Shown piece after piece: positions 43,727 through 53,398 of a DNA stretch of 64,000 nt. A program made the translations under genes and the position numbers. This stretch comes from Aurantimonas sp. Leaf443 (GTDB lineage Bacteria > Pseudomonadota > Alphaproteobacteria > Rhizobiales > Rhizobiaceae), in assembly GCF_001425575.1 (NCBI RefSeq), contig NZ_LMRD01000001.1:188537-252536 (forward strand). The letters run 5' to 3'. The stretch's first letter is position 1. Every line of letters starts with the position of its first letter. The notes below the pieces were generated by a model. It did not search any database and was not told the origin of the DNA. It worked only from the letters and a program-made list of their open reading frames with translations.

Positions 43727-43740
43727 CGGTTCAGCGCGCG
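43717..43740. terminator. Palindrome spanning both stop codons of a convergent pair
   Basis: CGCGCGCTGA (43717-43726) and TCAGCGCGCG (43731-43740) form a perfect 10-bp stem with loop CGGT. It contains the TGA of the enoyl-CoA hydratase gene and, on the other strand, the TGA of the DedA gene. It could act as a bidirectional terminator or 3' stability element, though no T-run flanks it. Confidence 0.45.
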
Positions 43741-44381
43741 GCGTCCTCGCGGGCCGGGCGTTCGCAGGTCGGCGCGTCCCCGTCGGCCTGCGCGGGCGCC
43801 TTGTCCCGGGCGAAGAGGACCTTGTAGGTGCCGACGCTGCCCACGAGGCAGATGCCGAGCGCGACGCCGACGATGGCGAGCGTCGACTGCTCCTCCAGGA
43901 AATGGCTGAGCGCCTTGCCGAAGAGGAAGGCGCCGAGCCCGTAGGCGGCCGACCAGAGCGCGGCGCTGATGCAGTTATAGGCGAGGAATCGCGGCCAGGG
44001 CATGTGCATCATGCCCGCCACGAACCCGTTCAGCTGGCGCAGGATGATGACGAAGCGGGCCACGAGCACGATGGCGAGGCCGTAGGTCCGGAACCGCGCC
44101 TCGACGATGGCGAGCTTCTCCGGCCCGAGCCCGACCTTCGAGCCCCACTTCACCACCATGCGCCGCCCGTAGCGCCGGCCGACGAGATAGCCGAGATTGT
44201 CCCCGGCGACCGAGCCGAGAAAGGCGGCGGCGAGCACGAGCCAGATGTTCAGCGTGCCGTCGCCCGACAGCATGCCCGCGGCGACGACGAGGCTCTCGCC
44301 CGGCAGCGGCAGGCCGGTCGATTCCAGGAGGACGACGAGGGCGAGGAACCCGTAGCCGTACTGGACGAGGAACGCCGTCAC
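43731..44381 (-). CDS. DedA family membrane protein
   Basis: A 216-residue inner-membrane protein of the DedA/VTT superfamily, members of which act as lipid scramblases or flippases for undecaprenyl phosphate or other lipids. Motifs: LESTGLPLPGESLVVAAG (the conserved reentrant-loop Glu-Pro region), AGDNLGYLVGRRYG and VARFVIILRQLNGFVAGMMHM with the membrane arginines. Start is GTG 44381. The C-terminal 25 residues are charged. It is the last gene of the minus-strand run aroC-HDAC-xseB-dxs-tlyA-RNA methyltransferase-dedA, starting 8 nt after the methyltransferase stop. Confidence 0.9.
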   Translation of the reverse strand: MTAFLVQYGYGFLALVVLLESTGLPLPGESLVVAAGMLSGDGTLNIWLVLAAAFLGSVAGDNLGYLVGRRYGRRMVVKWGSKVGLGPEKLAIVEARFRTYGLAIVLVARFVIILRQLNGFVAGMMHMPWPRFLAYNCISAALWSAAYGLGAFLFGKALSHFLEEQSTLAIVGVALGICLVGSVGTYKVLFARDKAPAQADGDAPTCERPAREDAAR

Positions 44382-44389
44382 CGATCCCG

Positions 44390-45616
44390 TCAGCCCCGCC
44401 GCTCGAGAAGCGCCACCGCTTCCACATGGTGCGACCAGAGGAACTGGTCGAAGGGCGTCGCCGACGTCACCGCGAAACCCGCCTGCGTCAGGATGGACAG
44501 ATCGCGGGCCAGCGTCACCGGATTGCAGGAGACGGCGGCGACGCGAGAGAGGTTGGAGGCGGCGATCTCGCGCGCCTGCGCCTCCGCGCCCGCCCGCGGC
44601 GGATCGAAGACCAGCGCGTCGAAGCGGTTCAGCTCCTTGGCCGTCACCGGCCGGCGGAAGAGGTCGCGCTTCTCGGTCGTCACCGGCTTCAGGCCCGGCG
44701 TCTGGCGCACGGTCGCCGTCAGCGCCTCCAGCGGCTTGGCCTCGCCTTCAACGGCGTGCACGGCGGCGTGGTGGGCCAGCCGCAGGCCGAAGGCGCCGAA
44801 GCCCGCGAAGAGATCGGCGACGCGCCGGGCGCCGGAGAGATGGGCCGTCACGAGGTCGGCCATCGCAGCCTCCGTCGCCGCCACCGCCTGCACGAAGGCG
44901 CCGGGCGGCAGGGGAACGAGATGCGGGCCGACGGACACGAGCACCGGGCGCTGCTCGACGAGGATCTCGCCGGCCACCGAAAGCCGCGCGAGTCCGTCCG
45001 CGAGCGTCTGCGAGATCGCATCCTGACGCACCTTGTCGTCGAGCTTGCGCGCGTCTTCGGCGGACACGTCGAGCCCGGAGGCGGTGTGCGTGACGGTGAG
45101 GCGCAGCGGCCGCTTGCGGTCGACGAGAAGGGCGGCGATCCGGCGCAGCGCCGGCAGGGCGGCGACGATGGCGGGCAGCGAGATCGGACAGGTCTCGATG
45201 GCGACGACCGTGTTGGTGAGCGCGGCATTGTAGCCCAGAAGCACCCGCCCGCCGGCGCGCACCGCTGTCAGCGTCACGCGCCGGCGCGAGGCAGGCGCGC
45301 AGGGCACGAGCGGCGCGACCTCTGCGGACACGCCTTCGCGCGCCAAAGCGTCGGCGACGAGGCCGCGCTTGAAGGCGCGGTAGAGATCGTCCGAGGCGTG
45401 CTGCAGATCGCAGCCGCCGCAGGCCCCGAAATGCGGGCAGGGCGGCTCCACGCGCTCGGGCGAGGCCTCGATCACCGAAAGGAGCCGCGCGCGCCGCGCC
45501 TCGCGCTCCACCGAGACGCGCTCGCCCGGCAGCGTGAAGGGCACGAACAGGCCGGAGCCCGCCGCGACCCCGTCGCCCTTGGTGGCGAGGCGCTCGATGG
45601 TGACGATCTCGCTCAT
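44390..45616 (-). CDS. TrmA/RlmD-family 23S rRNA (or tRNA) m5U methyltransferase
   Basis: A 408-residue RNA methyltransferase. An N-terminal TRAM-like region (IERLATKGDGVA) precedes the iron-sulfur cysteines Cys60, Cys66 and Cys69 (CPHFGACGGCDLQH), with a fourth Cys near ETCPISL. The SAM-binding motif VADLFAGFGAFGLRLA, the substrate motif DALVFDPPRAG and the catalytic Cys in AAVSCNPVTLARDL follow. It would methylate uridine C5 in 23S rRNA or tRNA. Its ATG overlaps the tlyA stop by four bases, coupling two rRNA modification genes. Confidence 0.9.
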   Translation of the reverse strand: MSEIVTIERLATKGDGVAAGSGLFVPFTLPGERVSVEREARRARLLSVIEASPERVEPPCPHFGACGGCDLQHASDDLYRAFKRGLVADALAREGVSAEVAPLVPCAPASRRRVTLTAVRAGGRVLLGYNAALTNTVVAIETCPISLPAIVAALPALRRIAALLVDRKRPLRLTVTHTASGLDVSAEDARKLDDKVRQDAISQTLADGLARLSVAGEILVEQRPVLVSVGPHLVPLPPGAFVQAVAATEAAMADLVTAHLSGARRVADLFAGFGAFGLRLAHHAAVHAVEGEAKPLEALTATVRQTPGLKPVTTEKRDLFRRPVTAKELNRFDALVFDPPRAGAEAQAREIAASNLSRVAAVSCNPVTLARDLSILTQAGFAVTSATPFDQFLWSHHVEAVALLERRG

Positions 45617-46374
45617 GCCTTGGTGCCGCCCATCAGGAACTCGGCATTGCCGTCGCCGCCCGCGATCGGCGAGGGGACGAGCCCGTCCACCCGCCAGCCC
45701 GGCTGCGTGGCGAACCAGTCGGCGACGTCCCGGGCCACCTGTTCGGCGCTTTCGGGGTCCTTCAGGAGGCCGTTCTTGCCGACGAAGTCGCGCCCCGCCT
45801 CGAATTGCGGCTTGACGAGGATGAGCGCCCGCGCGCCGGGCAGCGCGAGCTCCAGCACCGGCGGCAGGGCGAGGCGGATGGAGATGAAGCTGACGTCGCA
45901 CACGACGAGGTCGATCTCGTGCCCGCCGAGGTCGTCCTCCTCCAGGGCGCGCGCGTTCAGCCCCTCGCGGCAGGTGACGCGCGGATCGCCGGAGATCGCG
46001 GGATGCATCTGGTCGTGGCCGACATCGACCGCCAGGACATGCGCGGCGCCGCGCTTCAGGAGAACCTGCGTGAAGCCGCCGGTGGAGGCGCCGACGTCGA
46101 TGGCCGAGCGGCCCGCCGGGTCGATGCCGAAATGGTCGAGCCCGGCGACGAGCTTCAGAGCGGCGCGCGAGACATAGGCCGCGGCCGGGTCGCTGACGGA
46201 AATCTCGGCATCCTCGCGCACGTTGGCGGAGGGCTTGGAGACGGTCTGCCCGTCCACCGTCACATGGCCGCGCAGGATGGCGTCGCGGGCGCGCGAGCGG
46301 CTCTCGGCGAGGCCGCGTTCGAGAACGAGCGCGTCGAGGCGCAGGCGCGGGGCATCGATATCGGATCTGGTCAT
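45613..46374 (-). CDS. tlyA: TlyA family rRNA 2'-O-methyltransferase/hemolysin-like protein
   Basis: A 253-residue protein with an N-terminal S4 RNA-binding domain (RLRLDALVLERGLAESRSRA, RGHVTVDGQTVSKPS). An FtsJ-like methyltransferase domain follows, carrying SAIDVGASTGGFTQVLL, HVLAVDVGHDQM and VVCDVSFISI. TlyA methylates ribose 2'-OH of 16S/23S rRNA cytidines. ATG 46374 (MTRSDID) is chosen over an upstream frame. It lies 139 nt downstream of dxs and may have its own or shared promoter; the downstream methyltransferase overlaps its stop. Confidence 0.92.
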   Translation of the reverse strand: MTRSDIDAPRLRLDALVLERGLAESRSRARDAILRGHVTVDGQTVSKPSANVREDAEISVSDPAAAYVSRAALKLVAGLDHFGIDPAGRSAIDVGASTGGFTQVLLKRGAAHVLAVDVGHDQMHPAISGDPRVTCREGLNARALEEDDLGGHEIDLVVCDVSFISIRLALPPVLELALPGARALILVKPQFEAGRDFVGKNGLLKDPESAEQVARDVADWFATQPGWRVDGLVPSPIAGGDGNAEFLMGGTKA

Positions 46375-46475
46375 CGCCGACCTTGTGACGCCGGGCCGCG
46401 CGAGGCGCAACCGCCAAAGCGGCCCGGATCGCCGATTCGAGGCCTGTCCCGGGCGTTTCGGGCCGTAAACACCGC

Positions 46476-46496
46476 GCGGGCGGTCGGCCCGCCCGC
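46476..46496 (-). terminator. Weak terminator-like hairpin after dxs
   Basis: GCGGGCG (46476-46482) pairs with CGCCCGC (46490-46496) around a 7-nt loop. On the minus strand it follows the dxs stop by 17 nt and is followed by GCGGTGTTT. Stem and T-run are both modest, so it may only partly block read-through into tlyA. Confidence 0.35.
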
Positions 46497-46513
46497 CGGA
46501 CGGCGGAGGATCC

Positions 46514-48430
46514 TCAGGCCTTGCGCAGGCGTCCGGCCTCCGTGCCGAGCGCCCTGAACACCGTGTCGAGGATGCCGGTCCGGTCGAGGCCGGAGGTCGC
46601 GATCATCTTGTCGGGCGCGGCATGCTCGACGAAACGGTCGGGCATGACGATGGGGCGCACCTTCAGCCCGTGGTCGGTGAGGCCCTGCGTCGCCAGGAAC
46701 TGCAGCACCTGGCTGCCGAAGCCGCCGACCGCCCCTTCCTCGATCGTCACCAGCACCTCGTGCTCGCGGGCGAGCCGCGCGACGAGATCGGTGTCGAGCG
46801 GCTTGGCGAAGCGTGCGTCGGCGACCGTCGTGGAGAGGCCGAAGGTCTCCAGTTCCTCGGCGGCGGCCATCGCGTCGGCGAGGCGCGTGCCGAAGGAGAG
46901 GAGGGCGACCTTGGTGCCCTCGCGCAGGATGCGGCCGCGGCCGATCTCCAGCACCTGCCCGCGCTCGGGCAGATCGACGCCCGTGCCGTTGCCGCGCGGG
47001 TAGCGGAAGGAGATCGGGCCCTCGTCGTAGGCGGCGGCCGTGCGCACCATGTGGCGCAGTTCCGCCTCGTCGGCGGCGGCCATCACCACCATGCCCGGCA
47101 GCGGCACGAGGAAGCCGGTATCGAAGGAGCCGGCATGGGTCGGCCCGTCCGCGCCCACGAAGCCGGCGCGGTCGATGGCGAAGCGCACCGGCAGGTGCTG
47201 GATCGCCACGTCGTGGACGATCTGGTCGTAGGCGCGCTGCAGGAAGGTCGAGTAGATGGCGCAGAAGGGCTTGTAGCCCTCCGAGGCGAGCCCCGCGCAG
47301 AAGGTGACGGCATGCTGCTCGGCGATGCCGACGTCGAAGCTGCGCGTCGGGAAGATCTCGCCGAAGAGGTCGAGCCCGGTGCCGTTGGGCATGGCGGCGT
47401 TGACGGCGACGATGCGATCGTCGGCCTCGGCCTCCTGAATCAGGCTCTTGGCGAAGATGCTCGTGTAGCTCGGCGCGTTCGCCTTGGCCTTGGCCTGCGC
47501 GCCGGTGACGACGTCGAAGGTGGAGACGCCGTGATACTTGTCGGCCGAGCTTTCGGCCGGGCCGTAGCCCTTGCCCTTCTTGGTGACGACATGGACGAGG
47601 ATCGGCCCCATCTTGGCGTCGCGCACGTTCTTCAGGACCGGCACCAGATGGTCGAGATCGTGCCCGTCGATCGGGCCGACATAGTAGAAGCCGAGCTCCT
47701 CGAACATCGTGCCGCCGGAGAGGAAGCCGCGGGCATATTCCTCGGTCTTGCGGGCGCCCTCGCGCATGAAGCCGGGCAGGTGCTGGGTCAGCTGCTTGGC
47801 GCGGTCGCGCAGGCCCCGATAGGTCTTGCCCGAGACGAGGCGCGCCAGATAGGCGCTCATCGCCCCCGTCGGCGGGGCGATCGACATATCGTTGTCGTTG
47901 AGGATGACGACGAGGCGCGCGTCGAGCGCGCCGGCATTGTTCATCGCCTCGTAGGCCATGCCGGCGCTCATCGCGCCGTCGCCGATCACCGCGATGACGT
48001 TGTTCTTCGCGCCCGAGAGGTCGCGCGCCACGGCCATGCCGAGCCCGGCGGAGATCGAGGTGGAGGAATGGCCGGCGCCGAACGGGTCGTATTCGCTCTC
48101 GGTGCGCTTGGCGAAGCCCGAAAGCCCGTTCTCCTGGCGCACGGTGCGCATGGCCTTGCGGCGCCCGGTCAGGATCTTGTGCGGATAGGCCTGGTGGCCG
48201 ACGTCCCAGATCAGGCGGTCGGCCGGCGTGTCGAACACGTAGTGGAGCGCGACGGTGAGTTCCACCACGCCGAGGCCGGCGCCCAGATGCCCGCCCGTGC
48301 GCGAGACGGCATCCACGAGGTCGGTGCGAAGCTCGGCGGCGATCTGCGTCAGATCGCTTTCCTTGAACTGCCGAAGATCGGCGGGCGTCGAGATCTGGTC
48401 GAGCAGCGGCGTTTTCGACGGTTCGTTCAA
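46514..48430 (-). CDS. dxs: 1-deoxy-D-xylulose-5-phosphate synthase
   Basis: A 638-residue thiamine diphosphate enzyme making DXP from pyruvate and glyceraldehyde 3-phosphate, the first step of the MEP isoprenoid pathway. [23 protein letters not shown]-type sequence is followed by the thiamine-binding [18 protein letters not shown]. The transketolase pyrimidine domain has [17 protein letters not shown] with the catalytic Glu, and [18 protein letters not shown] follows. The start is TTG at 48430 ([13 protein letters not shown]), with GGAAGG 10 nt upstream. It follows xseB in the conserved xseB-dxs-tlyA block; ispE, elsewhere in the window, acts in the same pathway. Confidence 0.96.
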   Translation of the reverse strand: MNEPSKTPLLDQISTPADLRQFKESDLTQIAAELRTDLVDAVSRTGGHLGAGLGVVELTVALHYVFDTPADRLIWDVGHQAYPHKILTGRRKAMRTVRQENGLSGFAKRTESEYDPFGAGHSSTSISAGLGMAVARDLSGAKNNVIAVIGDGAMSAGMAYEAMNNAGALDARLVVILNDNDMSIAPPTGAMSAYLARLVSGKTYRGLRDRAKQLTQHLPGFMREGARKTEEYARGFLSGGTMFEELGFYYVGPIDGHDLDHLVPVLKNVRDAKMGPILVHVVTKKGKGYGPAESSADKYHGVSTFDVVTGAQAKAKANAPSYTSIFAKSLIQEAEADDRIVAVNAAMPNGTGLDLFGEIFPTRSFDVGIAEQHAVTFCAGLASEGYKPFCAIYSTFLQRAYDQIVHDVAIQHLPVRFAIDRAGFVGADGPTHAGSFDTGFLVPLPGMVVMAAADEAELRHMVRTAAAYDEGPISFRYPRGNGTGVDLPERGQVLEIGRGRILREGTKVALLSFGTRLADAMAAAEELETFGLSTTVADARFAKPLDTDLVARLAREHEVLVTIEEGAVGGFGSQVLQFLATQGLTDHGLKVRPIVMPDRFVEHAAPDKMIATSGLDRTGILDTVFRALGTEAGRLRKA

Positions 48431-48587
48431 AGAGCTCAGACCTTCCCGGACTTTTCGCAGTGGCGGCGCAGGACTCGAGCGTCCGCGTCATCGACCGGCC
48501 CGCCGCGAGGCGAGCCGATTTCTCCCTTTGCCTTAAATCGGTTCCAAGCTTCAAGCTTCAAGGCGGCGTGGCGCAGCGGGAGGCGTC

Positions 48588-48863
48588 TCAGGCCGGATCG
48601 AGCGGCTCGGTGCCGGACACCTTGCCGGCCCGGTTCAGCTTGATCTTCTCCACCTTGTCCTCGGCGGCCGAGAGCAGCCGGTCGCAGTGGTTCTTCAGCT
48701 TCTCGCCGCGCTCGTAGATGCGGATGGAGCGGTCGAGCGGCACATCGCCGCGCTCGAGGTCCGAGACGATGCGCTCGAGCGCCGCCAGCGCCTCCTCGAA
48801 GGTGAGGCGGCGGATATCCGAATCGTCGGCCGGAAGGTCGCTCGTGTCGAGGGCGTCGGACAT
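48588..48863 (-). CDS. xseB: Exodeoxyribonuclease VII small subunit
   Basis: A 91-residue coiled-coil subunit. [28 protein letters not shown] is the family hallmark, followed by [15 protein letters not shown]. It oligomerises on the large subunit XseA (not in the window) to form exonuclease VII, which degrades single-stranded DNA. The N- and C-terminal tails are short and acidic/polar. It is 157 nt upstream of dxs; that gap contains a 7-bp tandem repeat (AAGCTTC twice, about 48546-48559). Confidence 0.94.
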   Translation of the reverse strand: MSDALDTSDLPADDSDIRRLTFEEALAALERIVSDLERGDVPLDRSIRIYERGEKLKNHCDRLLSAAEDKVEKIKLNRAGKVSGTEPLDPA

Positions 48864-49012
48864 GGTCGGTCTCCGTGCGGCGCCGGCCTCGTCGAGGCGG
48901 CGCGCGTTGGGCCCGTCGCGGACGGGCTCTGGAAGGGCGGGTCATAGCAGCCCGGCGCGGGCTCGGCGACAGGTCCCCGCGCGGCGCGAGCGCCGGCGGG
49001 CGGGCCGGGCCA

Positions 49013-49939
49013 TCAGCCCGTCATCATCCGCTTGACGTGGGCGGCGGCCGAGGCGCCGAGGCCCTGCAGGTCGTAGCCGCCCTCGAGAAGGCTGACGAGC
49101 CGCCCCCCGGCATGGCGGTCGGCGAGATCGAGGAGCTTGCCCGTCGCCCAGTCGAACTCGGCCTCGCTCAGTTGCAGGCTGCCGAGCGGATCGCGGTAAT
49201 GGGCATCGAATCCCGCCGAGACGATGACGAGGTCGGGCCGGAAGGCCTCCAGCGCCGGCAGGACGCGCGTCTCGAACGCCTCCTGGAAGGCGATGCGCCC
49301 GTCGCCGGCGCGCAGCGGCGCGTTGACGATGTTGCCGGCGCCCGTCTCGCCCTTGGCGCCAGTGCCCGGATAGAGCGGCATCTGATGCGTGGAGGCGTAG
49401 AGGACGGACGGATCGGCCCAGAAGATTTCCTGCGTGCCGTTGCCGTGATGGACGTCCCAGTCGACGATCGCCACCCGTTCGAGCCCGTGCACGGCCTGCG
49501 CGTGGCGCGCGGCGATGGCGGCGGTGTTGAAGAGGCAGAAGCCCATGGCCGTCGCGGTCTCGGCATGGTGGCCGGGCGGGCGGGCGCAGACGAAGACATT
49601 GGCCATGGCCCCGCTCGCCACGTCGTCCACGGCCGCGGTCGCCGCGCCCACGGCGTGGAAGGCGGCGGCGAAGCTGCGCGGGCTCAGCACCGTGTCGCCG
49701 TCGACGCGCGCCAGACCCTCGTCGGGCACGGCCTTGGCGATCCTGCGCACATGCGGCTCGGGATGGCAGCGCAGCACCGCCTCCAGCGAGCCCTCCGGCG
49801 CCTCCGCGCGGTCGAGATGCTGGAAGCACTCGTCCTCGAGGGCGGCCTCGACCGCGCGCATGCGCTCGGGCCGCTCGGGATGGCCGGCGCCCGTCAGATG
49901 CTCGGCGAAGATCGGGTGATGGTAGAGGCGCGTCCTCAT
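49013..49939 (-). CDS. Histone deacetylase family amidohydrolase
   Basis: A 308-residue arginase/deacetylase-fold hydrolase of the HDAC class II-like (AcuC/HdaH) group. It starts YHHPIFAEHLTGAGHPERPERM. The zinc site is in CARPPGHHAETATAMGFCLFN (tandem His), VAIVDWDVHHGNGTQEIF (Asp and His ligands) and IVSAGFDAHYRDPLG (Asp). LLEGGYDLQGL is the end motif with glycine-rich loop and Tyr-containing segment. In bacteria these act on acetylpolyamines, acetoin-utilisation proteins or acyl-lysines; which one here is unknown. The xseB-HDAC neighbourhood is conserved in related genomes. Confidence 0.9.
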   Translation of the reverse strand: MRTRLYHHPIFAEHLTGAGHPERPERMRAVEAALEDECFQHLDRAEAPEGSLEAVLRCHPEPHVRRIAKAVPDEGLARVDGDTVLSPRSFAAAFHAVGAATAAVDDVASGAMANVFVCARPPGHHAETATAMGFCLFNTAAIAARHAQAVHGLERVAIVDWDVHHGNGTQEIFWADPSVLYASTHQMPLYPGTGAKGETGAGNIVNAPLRAGDGRIAFQEAFETRVLPALEAFRPDLVIVSAGFDAHYRDPLGSLQLSEAEFDWATGKLLDLADRHAGGRLVSLLEGGYDLQGLGASAAAHVKRMMTG

Positions 49940-50081
49940 CGCGCGCGCCCGCTGGCCGTCCGGCGACCTGTCATCTCACGCGCTCCCTCCCGCGGCCGGC
50001 CTCCTGCGCGCCGGCGTCCCGACGAACAGGTAGCGCGGGGCAGGCCGCGCATCAAACCCTTCGAAGGCGGGGAGGGGCGCC

Positions 50082-51176
50082 TCAGACGCGGCCCGTCTGC
50101 CCGCGATGGCGCAGGAAATGGTCGGCGATCGCGCAGGCGACCATCGCCTCGCCGATCGGCACGGCGCGGATGCCGACGCAGGGGTCGTGCCGGCCCTTGG
50201 TGGAGACGTCGACCTCCTGGCCGTCCGCATCGATGGAGCGGCGCGGCGTCAGGATGGAGGAGGTCGGCTTCACCGCGAATCGCGCCACGACAGGCTGGCC
50301 CGTGGCGATGCCGCCGAGAATGCCGCCGGCATGGTTGGAGAGGAAGACGGGCCGTCCGTCCGCGCCCATGCGGATCTCGTCGGCATTCTCCTCGCCCGAC
50401 AGGCGCGCGGCCTCGAACCCGTCGCCGATCTCGACGCCCTTCACGGCGTTGATCGACATGAGGTTGGCGGCGATGTCGGCGTCGAGCTTGCCGTAGACGG
50501 GGGCGCCGATACCGGCGGGCACGCCGGTCGCCTCGACTTCCACGACGGCGCCGACCGAGGAGCCGGCCTTGCGCACGCGGTCGAGGAGTTCGGCCCAGCG
50601 GGTCGCGGTCAAGGCGTCCGGGCAGAAGAACGGGTTGCGTTCCACCTCGTCCCAGTCCCAGCGCGCGCGGTCCACCGCGACGTCGCCGATCTGCACGAGC
50701 GCGGCGCGCACGGTCAGCCCCGGGACGACGAGCCGCGCGATGGCGCCGGCCGCCACGCGGGTCGCCGTCTCGCGCGCCGAGGAGCGCCCGCCGCCGCGAT
50801 GGTCGCGCAGGCCGTATTTCACGTCGTAGGCGATGTCGGCATGGCCCGGCCGGTAGCGCGTGGCGATGTTGGAATAGTCCTTGGAGCGCTGGTCGACATT
50901 GCGGATCTCCAGCGCGATGGGCGTGCCCGTGGAGACGAGCTCGCCCTCGCGCGGGCCATCGACCACGCCGGACAGGACGCTCACCGCGTCGGGCTCCTGG
51001 CGCTGCGTCGTGTAGCGCGACTGGCCGGGGCGGCGCTTGTCGAGGAAGTCCTGGATGTAGCGCTGTGAGAAGGTCAGCCCCGGCGGCGTGCCGTCTACGA
51101 TGCAGCCGATGGCCACGCCGTGGCTCTCCCCGAAGGTCGTGACGCGGAAGAGATGGCCGAAGCTGTTGTGCGACAT
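50082..51176 (-). CDS. aroC: Chorismate synthase
   Basis: A 364-residue FMN-dependent enzyme making chorismate from EPSP, the last shikimate-pathway step. Signatures: [20 protein letters not shown], the GHAD sequence in [39 protein letters not shown], and [17 protein letters not shown]. The C-terminal [18 protein letters not shown] ends the family pattern. ATG 51176 gives the exact family N-terminus; the longer frame upstream is rejected. It is divergent from the DUF1344 gene. Confidence 0.97.
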   Translation of the reverse strand: MSHNSFGHLFRVTTFGESHGVAIGCIVDGTPPGLTFSQRYIQDFLDKRRPGQSRYTTQRQEPDAVSVLSGVVDGPREGELVSTGTPIALEIRNVDQRSKDYSNIATRYRPGHADIAYDVKYGLRDHRGGGRSSARETATRVAAGAIARLVVPGLTVRAALVQIGDVAVDRARWDWDEVERNPFFCPDALTATRWAELLDRVRKAGSSVGAVVEVEATGVPAGIGAPVYGKLDADIAANLMSINAVKGVEIGDGFEAARLSGEENADEIRMGADGRPVFLSNHAGGILGGIATGQPVVARFAVKPTSSILTPRRSIDADGQEVDVSTKGRHDPCVGIRAVPIGEAMVACAIADHFLRHRGQTGRV

Positions 51177-51478
51177 GGGTCCGTGCCGGCCGGGCCGGCC
51201 CTTCTGGCGAAGGCCTGCTGGAGAGGGGAAGGCCGGCCTTTGGCCCGAGTGAAAGGCGCGCGGCCGCGTGCGAAGGCGGTTTACGGCAGGTTTACCAAGC
51301 CCGTCAAATCGAAGACGCGCAACGCTTCGAAATGGAACGGATCGGTAAAAAACCACATTCCGGGGCGACCTTTCGACCCACGGCTGCGACGATGCGCGGA
51401 GCCGGGAGGGGCAGGCGCGGCGACGGGGATCGCCCGCGCTCCCGTTCACTGCGATGCCGACGACCCAGGGTGACAGCC
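51177..51478. other. Divergent promoter region between aroC and the DUF1344 gene
   Basis: A 300-nt region. The segment about 51285-51360 is less GC-rich (for example GGTAAAAAACCACATTCC at 51343) and probably holds the promoters for both directions. GGTTTAC-like tracts occur near 51280-51295. No clear operator or hairpin terminator was found. Confidence 0.35.
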
Positions 51479-51751
51479 ATGACCAGAACCATTCTCGCCT
51501 TCTTCGCCAGTTCCTTCCTGACCGTCTCGATGTCGATCCCTTCCTGGGCCGAGGAAGTCGACGGCCTGATCGCGGCGATCGACGAGGAGAGCGAGACGCT
51601 GACGCTCGCCGACGGCTCCACCTACCGGCTCCCCACCGACTTCAACTACGGCGCCGTCGGCCCCGGCATGCCCGTGGTGCTGATCTGCGAACCGCGCGCG
51701 GCGCGCGTGGCGCTGGAGCCCGCCGCGCTGCGGGTGGTGCGCCAGGCCTGA
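51479..51751 (+). CDS. DUF1344 small periplasmic protein
   Basis: A 90-residue protein with a signal peptide ([20 protein letters not shown]) and a short domain, [29 protein letters not shown], which is the DUF1344 signature of rhizobial periplasmic proteins. The end [19 protein letters not shown] holds a single cysteine. Function unknown. Its ATG at 51479 is preceded by AGGGTGACAGCC. It is convergent with the histidine phosphatase gene. Confidence 0.82.
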   Translation: MTRTILAFFASSFLTVSMSIPSWAEEVDGLIAAIDEESETLTLADGSTYRLPTDFNYGAVGPGMPVVLICEPRAARVALEPAALRVVRQA

Positions 51752-51800
51752 GGCGAGGCGCCGGGGCGGCAGAGCGTCCCGAAGGGCGCCGGCCCGGCCT

Positions 51801-52394
51801 CTACAGCCAGCGCGGGTTCCCCTCGGAGAAGGAGAGGAACCGGTCCTGCGGCACGCCCATATGGGCGGCCTCGAGGCTCGGATGGCCTGCGAAGCGGTGC
51901 AGGACGGTGCGCACCACGCCGCCATGGGCGACGACGAGGACCGGCCCTTCCAGCGCTTCGAAGACCGGCGCGATGCGCGTCTCGAGCGTGGCGTAGCTCT
52001 CGGCCTCGGCGCCGGGCGGCACGTAGTTCCACTTGTCGGCCTTGCGGGCGCGGATCTGCTCGGGATGGCGGTCGCGGATCTCGGCGAGCGTGTAGCCCTG
52101 CCAGGCGCCGAAATGCAGCTCCACCAGCCGCGTGTCGGTCTCGTAGCCCGCCGGATCGAGCCCGATCTCGCGGCGGATGATCTCCATCGTCTCGCGCGTG
52201 CGCCCGAGGGGGCTGGCGAGATAGCGATAGGCGCCGGCCCGCTCGCCGAGGAGGTCGCGCAGCACTGTGCCGTTGCGGCGCGCCTGCGCGCGGCCGCGGT
52301 CGTTCAGCGGCACGTCGCGCTGGCCCTGGATGCGCCCCTCGGCGTTCCAGTCCGTCTCGCCGTGGCGGCAGAGGAGGAGACCTGGGGAAAGCAC
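51801..52394 (-). CDS. Histidine phosphatase (phosphoglycerate mutase-like)
   Basis: A 197-residue histidine-phosphatase-superfamily protein. The catalytic LLCRHGETDWNAEGRIQG is near the N-terminus, with ASPLGRTRETMEII, the acidic VELHFGAWQGYTLAEI and the second catalytic His in LVVAHGGVVRTVLHRF. The substrate is unknown: phosphoglycerate mutase, or a phosphatase acting on small phosphorylated metabolites. No ATG is available; GTG 52394 is the first standard start after the fabI stop at 52418, and the ribosome-binding site is poor, so translation may depend on fabI. Confidence 0.85.
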   Translation of the reverse strand: MLSPGLLLCRHGETDWNAEGRIQGQRDVPLNDRGRAQARRNGTVLRDLLGERAGAYRYLASPLGRTRETMEIIRREIGLDPAGYETDTRLVELHFGAWQGYTLAEIRDRHPEQIRARKADKWNYVPPGAEAESYATLETRIAPVFEALEGPVLVVAHGGVVRTVLHRFAGHPSLEAAHMGVPQDRFLSFSEGNPRWL

Positions 52395-52417
52395 CGGCCG
52401 CGATGCGGCGTCGGCGG

Positions 52418-53242
52418 TCAGGGCAGGTCCTTCACGACCGAGATGTCGGGCGCGTCCACGGCCTTCATGCCGACGACGTGATAGCCGCTGTCGGCATGGT
52501 GCACCTCGCCCGTCACCGAGCGCGACAGGTCGGAGAGGAAGTAGAGGCCGACATCGCCGACCTCCTCGATCGTCACGGTACGGCGCAGCGGCGCGTTGTA
52601 CTCGTTCCATTTCAGAATGTAGCGGAAGTCGCCGATGCCGGACGCGGCGAGCGTCTTGATCGGACCGGCGGAGATGGCGTTGACGCGGATGGCCTTGGGG
52701 CCGAGATCGACGGCCAGATACTTCACGCTCGCCTCGAGCGCGGCCTTGGCGACGCCCATGACGTTGTAGTTCGGCATCACCTTCTCGGCGCCGTAATACG
52801 TCATGGTCAGCATCGAGCCGCCGTCGGTCATCAGCTTCTCGGCGCGCTGGGCGACCGCCGTGAAGGAATAGACCGAGATCAGCATCGTCTTGGTGAAGTT
52901 CGATTCGCTCGTGTCGACATAGCGACCGGTCAGCTCGTCCTTGTCGGAGAAGCCGATGGCGTGGACGAGGAAATCGAGCTTGCCCCACTGGCGCTCCACC
53001 TCCGCGAAGCAGGCGTCGATGGTCGCCGCATCCGCCACGTCGCAATGGCCGACGACGATGGCGCCGAGCTCCCTGGCGAGCGGCTCCACGCGCTTCTTCA
53101 GGGCCTCGCCCTGATAGGTGAAGGCGAGTTCGGCGCCGGCGTCGCGGGCGGCCTTGGCGATGCCGTAGGCGATGGATCGGTTGTTGGCCACTCCCATCAC
53201 GAGCCCGCGCTTGCCCTGCAAGAGACCGGTCGTTGGGGCCAT
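52418..53242 (-). CDS. fabI: Enoyl-[acyl-carrier-protein] reductase (NADH)
   Basis: A 274-residue short-chain dehydrogenase-fold enoyl-ACP reductase finishing each cycle of fatty acid elongation. The N-terminus GLLQGKRGLVMGVANNRSIA is typical of FabI. The active-site Tyr-(X)6-Lys is in NYNVMGVAKAALEAS, with TMTYYGAEKVMP before it. VNAISAGPIKTLAASGI completes the substrate loop. ATG 53242 has AGAGGTAAC upstream. The FabI type determines triclosan/isoniazid-class sensitivity. It follows a J-domain protein gene and precedes a histidine phosphatase, an order conserved in Hyphomicrobiales. Confidence 0.96.
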   Translation of the reverse strand: MAPTTGLLQGKRGLVMGVANNRSIAYGIAKAARDAGAELAFTYQGEALKKRVEPLARELGAIVVGHCDVADAATIDACFAEVERQWGKLDFLVHAIGFSDKDELTGRYVDTSESNFTKTMLISVYSFTAVAQRAEKLMTDGGSMLTMTYYGAEKVMPNYNVMGVAKAALEASVKYLAVDLGPKAIRVNAISAGPIKTLAASGIGDFRYILKWNEYNAPLRRTVTIEEVGDVGLYFLSDLSRSVTGEVHHADSGYHVVGMKAVDAPDISVVKDLP

Positions 53243-53398
53243 GGCGCTGTTACCTCTACCGCTGCGATACTGCTCGTCGTGTCGCGGCGGTATGGCATAG
53301 GGCCAGCGGCCCTTCAAGCCGAGCCGGACGGGCGAACCGGAGGCGAGGCCCCGCGCGAGCCCGCCGCGACGGGGCGCAGAGGCCGGTCCGCCCGTTGC

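Noticed and set aside
46622-48643. A 673-codon frame antisense to dxs
   Set aside because: Low-complexity glycine/arginine/aspartate-rich antisense shadow; dxs on the other strand shows all family motifs.
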